Shown here piece after piece: positions 1 through 6,467 of a stretch of DNA of 64,000 nt (position 1 is the first letter of the stretch; the number at the start of each line of letters is the position of its first letter). The stretch comes from HT1-32 sp040219025 (lineage in GTDB: Bacteria > Pseudomonadota > Alphaproteobacteria > Rhodospirillales > HT1-32): NCBI GenBank assembly GCA_040219025.1, contig JAVJTE010000013.1, positions 27,932 through 91,931 of the forward strand. Reading direction: 5' to 3'. Position numbers and translations under genes: made by a program. The notes under the pieces are model-generated. The model worked only from the letters and a program-made list of their open reading frames with translations. It did not search any database and was not told the DNA's origin.

Positions 1-346
1 CGGTGAGTGACGGTGCTGTCTTCGGACAGCCAAAACAGAGCTTTGCGCCGCTGTCCTCCAGAATGAAGCGGATTTCCCGGCTGTGCAGCTTTGAATTAAC
101 CGCGACGATGGCAGCGCCGACCCACCAGCAGGCGAAGGCAATCAGGCTATAATCCGGCCGGTTGGACATGCAGATGGCGATGCGGTCACCGGGTGCGATC
201 GCGAACCGGTCCTTCAGTCTCTGCCCCAGACAGGCGGCGTTTCGCGCAAACGCTGCGTAATTTGCGATCACCTGGTCATCCAGCGCAAGTGCCGGCCGGT
301 CGCCGTAAAGACCGGCTGAACGCTGGAGAAAACGGGCAATGTTCAT
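1..346 (-). CDS. AMP-dependent acyl-CoA synthetase, N-terminal part (runs off the window)
   Basis: Only the first 115 or so codons are present; the gene continues past base 1. The protein begins MNIARFLQRSAGLYGDRPAL and carries the usual start of the ANL (acyl-CoA synthetase/luciferase) fold: a nucleotide-domain segment with GDRIAICMSNRPDYSLIAFA followed by WWVGAAIVAVNSKL and a helix ending in FILEDSGAK. Family members activate a carboxylate to the acyl-adenylate and then the CoA thioester. The substrate cannot be judged because the adenylation motifs lie outside the window. It reads in the same direction as the ABM-domain gene just upstream, 43 bases away, so the two may be co-transcribed. 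Confidence 0.85.
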   Translation of the reverse strand, partial: MNIARFLQRSAGLYGDRPALALDDQVIANYAAFARNAACLGQRLKDRFAIAPGDRIAICMSNRPDYSLIAFACWWVGAAIVAVNSKLHSREIRFILEDSGAKLCFGCPKTAPSLT

Positions 347-389
347 GGGCGACCTGGCTGAGAATTTCCGGTCCGGTTACGCCGCGGGG

Positions 390-674
390 TTACTGTCGCT
401 GCCAGGCCTCGACGGTTTTGGCCGTAACCCAGGGGGTGACCTTTTCATTGAAGGACTTGAAATGAGCAGATTCAAGATGCGTCTGAAAGGCGGCGGCATC
501 GGTGTACAGCTCATACAGAAAGAACCGGTCCGGATGCTCTGCGGATGTGCAGACATCAAAATAATGACAGTCCGGTTCTAGGGACAGTGAATTGGCGGCC
601 TGTTCCATCATTGCTTTGTGAAAGTCGGCCCGCCGCTGCGGCTGGACATCGAACCAGACCAGAACTGCATGCAT
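390..674 (-). CDS. ABM-domain protein (putative quinol monooxygenase, YgiN-like)
   Basis: A protein of about 94 residues with the antibiotic-biosynthesis-monooxygenase (dimeric alpha-beta barrel) pattern: an opening strand MHAVLVWFDVQP, a helix around residues 15-30, CHYFDVCTSAEHPDRFFLYE in the middle, and the FQTHLESAHFKSF helix near the end. Such proteins are small cofactor-free monooxygenases or barrel proteins of unknown substrate. An ATG five codons upstream is possible, but MHAVLV matches where the family normally begins. It lies directly upstream of an acyl-CoA synthetase on the same strand and divergent from a GntR/FCD regulator, which may control both (inference). Confidence 0.75.
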   Translation of the reverse strand: MHAVLVWFDVQPQRRADFHKAMMEQAANSLSLEPDCHYFDVCTSAEHPDRFFLYELYTDAAAFQTHLESAHFKSFNEKVTPWVTAKTVEAWQRQ

Positions 675-818
675 TCGTCGTTCCCTCATACCTTGTTCGT
701 TGCTAGACTCATGGCAGGCGCATAATCAGGCGTCCCGCGTGGCCAGTCTGATATAACAATCGTCATCGCACAAACGTCTGATGATAATAATGAATTGGAT
801 GGAGGAGACGGGTTTCGC

Positions 819-1502
819 ATGGATCTCACTGAACGGACCGGGTCACGCATTCCCTATGCCGAACAGGCTTACAGGGAACTGAAGCGGCGTATTCTGGATA
901 ACGAGCTGTCCCCCGGCGCAAACCTGCTCGAACAGGAGATCGCAGCCGAACTGGGGATGAGCCGGACCCCGGCCCGTGAGGCAATGATGCGTCTCGCCAA
1001 TGAGGGGCTGGTGGAGGTCAAGCCACGCCATGGCATGCGGGTGCTGCCGATTTCTGCTGACGATATGGAAGAAATCTATCTGATTCTGACATCGCTGGAA
1101 TCTACGGCGGCCGCGGTTGTTGCAAAACGGGGGCTTACAACGGATGAGTTCGCAGCGCTGGAGACGGCGGTGAGCGAAATGGATAATGCGCTGACCCGCG
1201 ACGATTTATCTGCCTGGGCGAGAGCTGACGAGCGGTTCCACCAGCTGCTATTGCATTATTGTGCGAACCGCCGGCTGACCGCGCTGGTGGAGAATTTCTG
1301 GGACCAGGCGCACCGGGTCCGGATGGTGACCCTCAAGCTTCGCCCGCGGCCGATAAATTCCAACAAGGATCACCGCCAGTTGCTGGAAGCGATTGCCGCC
1401 CGGGATTCAGAAAAGGCCCGGGAAATTCACAGCCGCCACCGTGAGGTGAGTGGCCGGACGCTGGTGGAAATTCTGCGGACATCCGGGCTGAACAACGTCT
1501 GA
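819..1502 (+). CDS. GntR-family transcriptional regulator, FadR/FCD subfamily
   Basis: The N-terminal winged helix covers roughly residues 10-75 (YRELKRRILDNELSPG, then LLEQEIAAELGMSRTPAREA and a wing GLVEVKPRHGMRVLP). It is followed by a helical FCD ligand-binding domain with EIYLILTSLESTAA and a C-terminal DHRQLLEAIAARD helix. FCD regulators bind small organic acids or acyl-CoAs. The ATG is chosen because a GGAGGAG sequence lies about 12 bases upstream; an in-frame start eight codons earlier would include that site. The gene is divergent from the ABM/acyl-CoA synthetase pair, the likely target (inference). Its 3' end converges on a TauE/SafE gene. Confidence 0.85.
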   Translation: MDLTERTGSRIPYAEQAYRELKRRILDNELSPGANLLEQEIAAELGMSRTPAREAMMRLANEGLVEVKPRHGMRVLPISADDMEEIYLILTSLESTAAAVVAKRGLTTDEFAALETAVSEMDNALTRDDLSAWARADERFHQLLLHYCANRRLTALVENFWDQAHRVRMVTLKLRPRPINSNKDHRQLLEAIAARDSEKAREIHSRHREVSGRTLVEILRTSGLNNV

Positions 1503-1521
1503 TCTGATGTTCGGATCAGAC
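1497..1521. terminator. Hairpin shared by two convergent gene ends
   Basis: GTCTGATC and GATCAGAC form an 8-bp stem with a 9-base loop, placed across the stop codons of the GntR regulator and the convergent TauE/SafE gene. No T-run follows on either strand, so it may block transcription only weakly. Confidence 0.35.
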
Positions 1522-2376
1522 CGGGTAGGTTGTGTAGATGTCGTAGAGCATCCGCAAGCCCGTGATCAGCAGGAAGATGGCGAAGCAGAGCCGCAGCATG
1601 CGGGTGTTGATCGTGTAGGCCAGCTTCGCCCCGATCGGTGCCATGGCTACGGACATCGGTACAATCAGCAGGAATCCGATCAGGTTTATGTAACCCAGTG
1701 AAAATGGCGGAAGTTCCGCCCTGCCCCAGCCAAACACTGCGAAGCTTGCCGCACCGGGAATCGCGATGATCAGGCCGATCGCCGAGGCCGTTCCGACGGC
1801 CTTGCGGATCGGATAATTGAACGCCGTCAGCGTCGGTACTGCCAGTGTGCCGCCGCCAATCCCCATCATGACCGAGAAAAAGCCGATGATGGTCGCGATG
1901 ATTTGCCTGCCGGGTGTGCCGGGCAGCGTTTCGCGCATATGCCATCCGTCCGGGCGGAGTGCCATGTTCGCTGCCACAAACAGCGCGATGATCGCGAAGA
2001 TACCGGACAGGACAAGGCCGTCGAGATTGGCGCCGAGGACGGCACCAAGGACGACACCGAGCGCGATGAACGGTCCCCAGGATTTCAGCAAATCAACATC
2101 AATGCCGCCTTTGCGGTAATGCGCACGGGCCGACGAGATGGAGGTTGCAACGATTGTCGCCAGCGATGTGCCGACAGCAATATGCATCAATACCTCCGGC
2201 GCGATGCCCAGCAGCGAAAACGCATGATAGAGCACAGGCACAATCACAATGCCGCCACCAACGCCGAGCAGACCGGCCATCAGGCCGCCGATAACACCGG
2301 TGGCAAGCAATACGGCCACAAGACCAGCGAGAAAAGCGGGGTCAAGGTCTGAAAACATCATCAGTCGGGCAATCAC
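1516..2376 (-). CDS. Sulfite exporter TauE/SafE family (DUF81) membrane protein
   Basis: A polytopic inner-membrane protein of about 280 residues with the two-repeat TauE/SafE pattern: GGLMAGLLGVGGGIVIVPVL near residue 35 and the matching GFFSVMMGIGGGTLAVPTLT near residue 165, with around eight hydrophobic segments. Family members export sulfite, sulfoacetate or other small sulfur or organic anions; the substrate here is unknown. The longest frame starts at GTG, but two ATG codons five and six codons further in (MMFSDLDPAFLAG) are equally plausible. No sulfur-metabolism gene sits nearby. Confidence 0.85.
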   Translation of the reverse strand: MIARLMMFSDLDPAFLAGLVAVLLATGVIGGLMAGLLGVGGGIVIVPVLYHAFSLLGIAPEVLMHIAVGTSLATIVATSISSARAHYRKGGIDVDLLKSWGPFIALGVVLGAVLGANLDGLVLSGIFAIIALFVAANMALRPDGWHMRETLPGTPGRQIIATIIGFFSVMMGIGGGTLAVPTLTAFNYPIRKAVGTASAIGLIIAIPGAASFAVFGWGRAELPPFSLGYINLIGFLLIVPMSVAMAPIGAKLAYTINTRMLRLCFAIFLLITGLRMLYDIYTTYPV

Positions 2377-2466
2377 TGCATATTATGACGGGTGGCGACT
2401 GATAGCTGCCGGCTCACCGGCTGTCATGCGCTTTAAAGGGCTTTTCATTAAACGGAAAACAAAAAA

Positions 2467-2490
2467 GGGCGGACGCTGTTGCGTCCGCCC
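2467..2490 (-). terminator. Rho-independent terminator of the coiled-coil gene pair
   Basis: On the minus strand a perfect 10-bp stem (GGGCGGACGC / GCGTCCGCCC) with a 4-base loop is followed by a T-rich run. It lies 24 bases past the stop of the exported coiled-coil gene. Confidence 0.85.
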
Positions 2491-2514
2491 CGGGAATTTG
2501 ACTGTTGAGTGGAG

Positions 2515-2931
2515 CTATTTGGTCAGCTCACGTGACGCAGCGTCATAGGCGCGTTCGACATCCTGCATCGACTCCACCATGCTGGCCTTGGCGCTGTCCC
2601 AGGCATCAGCAGAAGCGTTCCTGAATTTCTCAAGGTCGCGGGCAACAGCCTCACGTCTGGCGGCGAGATCGACCTTCACTTCTTTCCACTTTTCCGCCAT
2701 GGCGTCACCGGCTTCGGACATTTTCTGATCGAGTTCTGCCATCTCCTGATCAAGGGCATCTGCACGGCCTTCCAGCCAGGTTACGGCCTCGTTTTTCTGT
2801 TCGATGGTGTAATCAGACACCTCCTCATAGGTGACAGGGTCCGTCTTTCCGGACTCTGCGATGGCCGATGTGGTTGCGAGTGTTGTTGCCAGAGCAATCG
2901 CAGTGGCAAGACTGAGATATGTCGGTTTCAT
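2515..2931 (-). CDS. Exported coiled-coil protein, stress-associated
   Basis: A 138-residue protein starting MKPTYLSLATAIALATTLAT with a clear Sec signal peptide probably cut after AIA (about residue 24). The rest is almost wholly charged helix with heptad spacing (ALDQEMAELDQKMSEAGDAM and KVDLAARREAVARDLEKF). It resembles the small helical 'sll1863-like' stress proteins by composition; this is a resemblance judged by eye. It is the second gene behind a divergent GGAAC-N16-CGTT promoter, 43 bases after a cytoplasmic coiled-coil protein of similar design, and is followed by a strong terminator. An upstream in-frame extension would overlap the neighbour and lacks a signal peptide. Confidence 0.75.
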   Translation of the reverse strand: MKPTYLSLATAIALATTLATTSAIAESGKTDPVTYEEVSDYTIEQKNEAVTWLEGRADALDQEMAELDQKMSEAGDAMAEKWKEVKVDLAARREAVARDLEKFRNASADAWDSAKASMVESMQDVERAYDAASRELTK

Positions 2932-2974
2932 GCTTTTATCCTTTCCTGTTGCGTTCAGGTGAATGCCCGGTTTG

Positions 2975-3265
2975 TCAGCCCGAGAGGCGGTTGCGTGCAT
3001 TCGAGATTGCTTTCCGGAGATCGAGATAGGCCATCTCGGCACCCTGCTTGACCTGTTCCAGGCTCGCCTCGCCGGAGGCACGAAGTTTCTCCATCTCAAA
3101 CCTTGATTTCTCGTAGCGGGCCGAAATCTCCTGCTTGAATTCGTCGAGATCACTCATGCCGTCCGCTCTGGCGCGTTCGATATCGGCCTCCAGATGCTTC
3201 ATTTCAGCTTCAATCTCTTTCAGTTTGGCTTTCAGCTTCTGTTTGTACTCTTCTGCTTTTGACAT
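2975..3265 (-). CDS. Small cytoplasmic coiled-coil protein, stress-associated
   Basis: A 96-residue, highly charged all-helical protein (MSKAEEYKQKLKAKLKEIEA, then HLEADIERARADGMSDLDEF) with no signal peptide or membrane segment. The start is set by a GGAG located six bases before the ATG; an ATG five codons earlier lies on that site. Its promoter is one half of a divergent pair with GGAAC-N16-CGTT spacing about 45 bases upstream, which places it in the general stress regulon (inference). It resembles the exported coiled-coil protein that follows in the same transcript. The molecular role is unknown. Confidence 0.75.
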   Translation of the reverse strand: MSKAEEYKQKLKAKLKEIEAEMKHLEADIERARADGMSDLDEFKQEISARYEKSRFEMEKLRASGEASLEQVKQGAEMAYLDLRKAISNARNRLSG

Positions 3266-3309
3266 GGTGTACTCCTTCATTGTGTCCGTTATCGGACCAG
3301 TACAGAGTC

Positions 3310-3334
3310 AACGCCCAAGTTTTTTGGATGTTCC
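3310..3334 (-). promoter_or_regulatory. General-stress (EcfG-type) promoter, GGAAC-N16-CGTT
   Basis: On the minus strand GGAAC is followed after exactly 16 bases by CGTT, matching the known consensus of alphaproteobacterial EcfG promoters. It points at the two coiled-coil genes. Its -35 element abuts that of the divergent promoter in the palindrome GTTCCATGGAAC. Confidence 0.8.
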
Positions 3335-3336
3335 AT

Positions 3337-3361
3337 GGAACAGATATAAATATTTTTCGTT
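3337..3361 (+). promoter_or_regulatory. General-stress (EcfG-type) promoter, GGAAC-N16-CGTT
   Basis: GGAAC, 16 bases, CGTT on the plus strand, 36 bases before the ATG of the 44-residue membrane peptide gene. It is back-to-back with the minus-strand copy. Confidence 0.8.
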
Positions 3362-3397
3362 TTTATGGTTCGTGACATTAAGAAAAGGGAAATTGAA

Positions 3398-3532
3398 ATG
3401 ACCGATCAGATTAAAGTTGATCAAGAAAAGGCGCGTCAGGGGGAAACTTCCGGACGAATGAGAAAAGTTGTTATTAGCTCAACGGTACTTGCTGTCGTTG
3501 TCGTAGCGGCGGCTGTCTACTTTTCAGGTTAA
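3398..3532 (+). CDS. 44-residue single-pass membrane peptide of unknown function
   Basis: A short frame with ATG preceded by AAGGGA at about 7 bases. The product has a polar N-terminus of about 20 residues (MTDQIKVDQEKARQGETSGR), a short basic MRK, and a hydrophobic helix VVISSTVLAVVVVAAAVYF running almost to the end, so it should sit in the inner membrane with the N-terminus inside. The GGAAC-N16-CGTT promoter directly upstream and the following stress promoter and OmpA-like gene support it as a real gene. I do not recognise a named family. It could be a small stress-induced membrane protein. Confidence 0.65.
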   Translation: MTDQIKVDQEKARQGETSGRMRKVVISSTVLAVVVVAAAVYFSG

Positions 3533-3540
3533 ATATTTTT

Positions 3541-3565
3541 GGAACTGCTTTCTCTCTGTGGCGTT
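3541..3565 (+). promoter_or_regulatory. General-stress (EcfG-type) promoter, GGAAC-N16-CGTT
   Basis: GGAAC, exactly 16 bases, CGTT on the plus strand, 60 bases upstream of the OmpA-like lipoprotein ATG and just past the stop of the 44-residue peptide gene. Confidence 0.8.
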
Positions 3566-3625
3566 CAATGTGGGTAAGGCGTCAACCCGACGCTCTCTGA
3601 TTTTCGACTTCAAAGGAGCCAGACC

Positions 3626-4513
3626 ATGGCATATCGCAAAATTATTACAGCAGTTGTTGCATCTTCCCTCGCAGCAGCCTGCAGCACCTGGGACGTAGAG
3701 CCTAATATGACGGCCCTGCGTGGTGCCCAGCCCGCAGGTTCAGAGCATCAGAATGCGCTTGTCAGCGAGTATCGCAAGATTGCGGTATTTGAATATGATG
3801 AGATGCAGGACTGGCGCGATGCTGACCGCTGGGCCGAAAAAGGCCTGACGGTGTCTCGCGGCAACCAGGTTGAACCGACCGTCCTGAGCGACTGGAATAT
3901 TCCGACCGAACATCAGGCCGAGTTAGGTATAGCACGTGCTCAGCTGGTGTCTGCACTCGGCAAGGGTGCGCGTACAAAGGCACCGGCAGCTGTTGCGGAA
4001 GCACAGGCCAAGTTTGACTGCTGGGTCGAGCAGCAGGAAGAAAACTGGCAGACCGCGCACATTGCAGCCTGCCGTGACCAGTTCATGGCTGCCATGAACC
4101 GGGTTGACTCGGCAATGATGGAAGCAAAGCCGGTCGCGAAGGTTGAAGCACCGGTCGCCGCCCCTGCTCCGACCTCTTTGTTCGAGCTTTACTTCCCGTT
4201 TGATAGTGCCGTTATTGGCCAGGAAGATCAGGCCGCGATCGGTGATGCAATCACCAGTTACCGGTCGGATGCCAAGTTTGCCGGAAAGCATAAAGTTCTC
4301 ATTTCCGGTCATGCAGACCGGGCCGGCTCCACGGAATATAATCTCGCACTGTCCAAGCGACGGGCCGAGGCTGTTCGCCAGCAGTTGCTGATTGCCGGTA
4401 TTCCGGGTGAGAATATTACGGTTCTTGCGTTTGGCGAAGTCGATCCGGCAATCAACACGGATGACAACGTACAGAATGCCTGGAACCGTCGCGTCGAAAT
4501 TCTCGTCGAATAA
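3626..4513 (+). CDS. OmpA-family outer-membrane lipoprotein
   Basis: 295 residues. The N-terminus is a lipoprotein signal ending in the lipobox SLAAAC, with Cys19 as the acylated residue. The middle part (about 25-170) is helical and contains two further cysteines (DCWVEQQEENW and AACRDQF). The C-terminal OmpA-like peptidoglycan-binding domain starts near residue 185: LYFPFDSAVIG, ISGHADRAGSTEYNLALSKR and the closing NRRVEILVE. Such proteins tether the outer membrane to peptidoglycan. AAAGGAG lies 9 bases before the ATG. It has its own GGAAC-N16-CGTT promoter and a strong terminator, suggesting a separate stress-induced transcript. Confidence 0.88.
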   Translation: MAYRKIITAVVASSLAAACSTWDVEPNMTALRGAQPAGSEHQNALVSEYRKIAVFEYDEMQDWRDADRWAEKGLTVSRGNQVEPTVLSDWNIPTEHQAELGIARAQLVSALGKGARTKAPAAVAEAQAKFDCWVEQQEENWQTAHIAACRDQFMAAMNRVDSAMMEAKPVAKVEAPVAAPAPTSLFELYFPFDSAVIGQEDQAAIGDAITSYRSDAKFAGKHKVLISGHADRAGSTEYNLALSKRRAEAVRQQLLIAGIPGENITVLAFGEVDPAINTDDNVQNAWNRRVEILVE

Positions 4514-4536
4514 CGTTTCGCGATACCAGACGACAA

Positions 4537-4560
4537 ACGGGGCAGCATCAGCTGCCCCGT
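4537..4560 (+). terminator. Rho-independent terminator of the OmpA-like gene
   Basis: ACGGGGCAGC / GCTGCCCCGT stem with a 4-base loop followed by a run of Ts. It also separates the convergent RHH gene. Confidence 0.85.
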
Positions 4561-4563
4561 TTT

Positions 4564-4812
4564 TTATTGCCTGCGAAGAACGCCGAAGCTGCGGGAACTT
4601 GCTCTCCCCGGCTCAATTGTGGTTCCGGAAGCCTTTGACATCAGGCCACGACGCAGCAGCTCTCTGATCGCTGCTGCCCGTGTCGGCAGCCGGTTGTCGA
4701 ATTTCCAGGCATCAATGGCATCGAGCTCTTCAGGTTCCAGCATGACCTGAAGCCGCTCCGAGCGTCTTTTTTCTCCGGTCGTCACGGCTTTTCTCGCTTG
4801 TTTTTGGCTCAT
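4564..4812 (-). CDS. Ribbon-helix-helix (CopG/Arc-like) DNA-binding protein
   Basis: 82 residues. A basic tail is followed by RSERLQVMLEPEELDAIDAW (the ribbon strand and first helix) and RLPTRAAAIRELLRRGLM (second helix), the usual RHH layout. The C-terminal 25 residues look disordered. RHH proteins dimerise and bind short palindromes; an exact 13-base palindrome (GAGTAAGTTACTC) lies about 66 bases upstream in the AT-rich gap before the sigma factor gene. The protein may therefore repress itself or the sigma gene (inference). No toxin partner is adjacent. Confidence 0.65.
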   Translation of the reverse strand: MSQKQARKAVTTGEKRRSERLQVMLEPEELDAIDAWKFDNRLPTRAAAIRELLRRGLMSKASGTTIEPGRASSRSFGVLRRQ

Positions 4813-4859
4813 CCGATAACCCTGTGCTGTGGCAGCATTTGCTCCGGTTCCGTGTTTGC

Positions 4860-5050
4860 AGTAACCGGTAAATTTATGAGTAAGTTACTCAATTTATGTA
4901 AATGACGCAAATGCTGTAAGTTATGTAGTTTCAGTATTTTATATTAGATAATCATAATACATAAATTACTGAATATAATATTCTTATGCTATATGTTCAG
5001 AATGTATAAATACTGTTAGAGGTTTTTATTGTACAATTAAATTGATCAGG
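4860..5050. other. AT-rich regulatory gap between RHH gene and ECF sigma operon
   Basis: This stretch is strikingly AT-rich compared with the GC-rich surroundings. It holds the palindrome described separately, flanked by direct repeats AATTTATG, and an inverted pair CAGTATTT (4932) / AAATACTG (5008). It also contains TATA-rich boxes such as TGAATATAATAT. No GGAAC motif or coding frame is seen. It must contain the promoters of the two divergent genes and resembles a target for AT-binding silencers such as MucR. Confidence 0.5.
4878..4890. promoter_or_regulatory. Perfect palindrome, candidate operator
   Basis: GAGTAA-G-TTACTC is an exact inverted repeat with a single central base, flanked on both sides by the direct repeat AATTTATG. 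Its size suits an RHH dimer or another dimeric regulator; the RHH gene next to it is the obvious candidate. Confidence 0.4.
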
Positions 5051-5089
5051 TAGATTCTGCTCATCGAACAACACGACGGGAGTCGACCG

Positions 5090-5635
5090 ATGCAAAGCGA
5101 AGTCTATGAAATGATCGAAGAACAGTTGCCGAGTATCCGCCGTTATGCACATGCGCTGGAACGGAACTCGCACGCTGCGGAAGATCTGATACAGGACTGC
5201 GTTGAACGTGCACTGTCGCGTCAGGAACAGTTCCAGCCTGGCACGAACCTGCGGACATGGATGTTTACCATCATGCACAACCTGCAATGCGACCGTAAGC
5301 GCAAGGACGTGCGTCGTGGCGTACATGTCCCGCTCGAAGAATGGTCTGATGGTGCCAGCACCAATGGTAACCAGCTGGGTTCTCTGGAAATGCGTGATTT
5401 CCGCCGGGCTTTTGCCAAGCTTGACGCACGGGATCAGCAGATCATGATCCTGATCGGGATGGAAGGCATGGCTTACGAGGAAGCCGCTGACGTTCTGGGT
5501 ATCAAGGTGGGTACTGTGAAGTCCCGCCTGTTCCGGGCACGTGAGCGTCTTCGGGATATCCAGACAAAGGCCGCAGCGCCGAAAATGCGCAGCCGCCGGG
5601 AACCGGCAGCCGACAATGCCGTTCATGCTGTATGA
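5090..5635 (+). CDS. RNA polymerase ECF sigma factor
   Basis: 181 residues. Region 2 spans about residues 8-80 (IRRYAHALERNSHAAEDLIQ, then FQPGTNLRTWMFTIMHN) and region 4 about 110-165 (LDARDQQIMILIGMEGMAYE and ADVLGIKVGTVKSRLFRARE, the helix-turn-helix for the -35 element). GGGAG precedes the ATG by about 8 bases. It is followed after 25 bases by a short anti-sigma-like gene. ECF factors recognise -35 elements with a GGAAC core, which is exactly what stands before four neighbouring transcripts, but the master regulator EcfG may be encoded elsewhere. No PhyR or NepR is seen here. Confidence 0.88.
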   Translation: MQSEVYEMIEEQLPSIRRYAHALERNSHAAEDLIQDCVERALSRQEQFQPGTNLRTWMFTIMHNLQCDRKRKDVRRGVHVPLEEWSDGASTNGNQLGSLEMRDFRRAFAKLDARDQQIMILIGMEGMAYEEAADVLGIKVGTVKSRLFRARERLRDIQTKAAAPKMRSRREPAADNAVHAV

Positions 5636-5660
5636 GTTGAATAGATGAACCGGGGGTCTT

Positions 5661-5858
5661 TTGAGTGGTGGCGAACAGAAATGGTCAGAGGAAGATCTTC
5701 ATGCCTACATTGACGGTCAGATGCATCATGACCGTCGACAGGCTTATGAGGAATATCTCGCCACCCGGCCCGACCTGCTCCGCCGCATTCATTCCTATCA
5801 GTTACAGATAGGCGAGATGTTCAGAGCATTCGGATCAGCAAAAGACTGGCGTTCCTGA
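5661..5858 (+). CDS. Minimal anti-sigma factor (N-terminal sigma-binding domain only)
   Basis: 65 residues. The sequence KWSEEDLHAYIDGQMHHDRR and the helix YEEYLATRPDLLRRIHSYQL match the sigma-binding N-terminal part of FecR/RsiW-like anti-sigma factors (D-L-H-A-Y-I-D-G-Q is typical). Unlike usual relatives, it has no transmembrane helix and no periplasmic sensor, and no zinc HxxxCxxC motif. The start is TTG, fixed by an in-frame stop five codons upstream and a GGGGG site just before it. It would stay in the cytosol and hold the sigma factor encoded 25 bases upstream; its release signal is unknown. Confidence 0.65.
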   Translation: MSGGEQKWSEEDLHAYIDGQMHHDRRQAYEEYLATRPDLLRRIHSYQLQIGEMFRAFGSAKDWRS

Positions 5859-5860
5859 AA

Positions 5861-5883
5861 CCCGGAGAATCAAATTCTCCGGG
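5861..5883 (+). terminator. Rho-independent terminator of the sigma/anti-sigma operon
   Basis: A perfect 10-bp stem CCCGGAGAAT / ATTCTCCGGG with a 3-base loop, followed by TTTTTATTT, directly after the anti-sigma stop codon. Confidence 0.88.
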
Positions 5884-5903
5884 TTTTTATTTGTCTGCAA
5901 TCC

Positions 5904-5928
5904 GGAACCTCCCCGCTGCCAAAGCGTT
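5904..5928 (+). promoter_or_regulatory. General-stress (EcfG-type) promoter, GGAAC-N16-CGTT
   Basis: GGAAC, exactly 16 bases, CGTT on the plus strand, 34 bases before the hemerythrin-like gene and beyond the sigma operon terminator. Confidence 0.8.
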
Positions 5929-5962
5929 TGCCTTATGAAATCCATTTCAGAGGAGTATCTTC

Positions 5963-6421
5963 ATGAGCATCTTCACATTGCTGAAGGACGACCATGACAG
6001 CCTGCGCGAGAGAATTGCAGCAGTTAAACGGTCCCGCGGCCAGGACCGCAAGACCCTGGCCAGACATTACAGCGACCTCAGGACGGAGCTGCTGGTTCAT
6101 CATGAGGCAGAGCAGCATGTGCTGTTCACTCATCTGGCCCGGCTGGAATCGCTTGGCGATCAGGCGCTGCATGCGGTTGAAGAGCATGGTGAGCACCGCA
6201 AGCTGATCGAGATGATGGAAGATACACCGTCATATGGTGACGACTGGTGGGCCTCGTTCGACGAGCTTGCACATGATATCCTTCATCATCTTGATGAAGA
6301 AGAGACGGATATCTTTCCGCTGGCCGAGAAAAACCTGCAGTCAAAGACGATTGAGGAACTCGGACAGGCCTACGGGGCTGCAAAAGGCGGACATAAGACC
6401 CAGATGCTGAAAAGCGCCTGA
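5963..6421 (+). CDS. Hemerythrin HHE cation-binding domain protein
   Basis: 152 residues forming a four-helix bundle with the expected iron ligands: LLKDDHDSLRE near residue 11, LLVHHEAEQHVLF near 48, VEEHGEHRKLIEMM near 75 and ILHHLDEEETDIFPLA near 112. Such proteins bind a di-iron centre and sense or carry oxygen or help repair damage under oxidative or nitrosative stress. AGGAG lies 8 bases before the ATG. It has a GGAAC-N16-CGTT promoter and is followed 46 bases later by a DUF4112 gene that is probably in the same transcript. Confidence 0.88.
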   Translation: MSIFTLLKDDHDSLRERIAAVKRSRGQDRKTLARHYSDLRTELLVHHEAEQHVLFTHLARLESLGDQALHAVEEHGEHRKLIEMMEDTPSYGDDWWASFDELAHDILHHLDEEETDIFPLAEKNLQSKTIEELGQAYGAAKGGHKTQMLKSA

Positions 6422-6467
6422 CAGAGGAACTTGATTTTATGAAGCCCTTTAACGACCAGGCATCAAC

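Noticed and set aside
2931..3153. N-terminal extension of the exported coiled-coil protein
   Set aside because: It would overlap the upstream gene, lacks similarity, and would bury the clear signal peptide that starts at the chosen ATG.
4847..4851. GGAAC on the minus strand before the RHH gene
   Set aside because: No CGTT occurs at 16 or 17 bases, so it does not qualify as an EcfG-type promoter.
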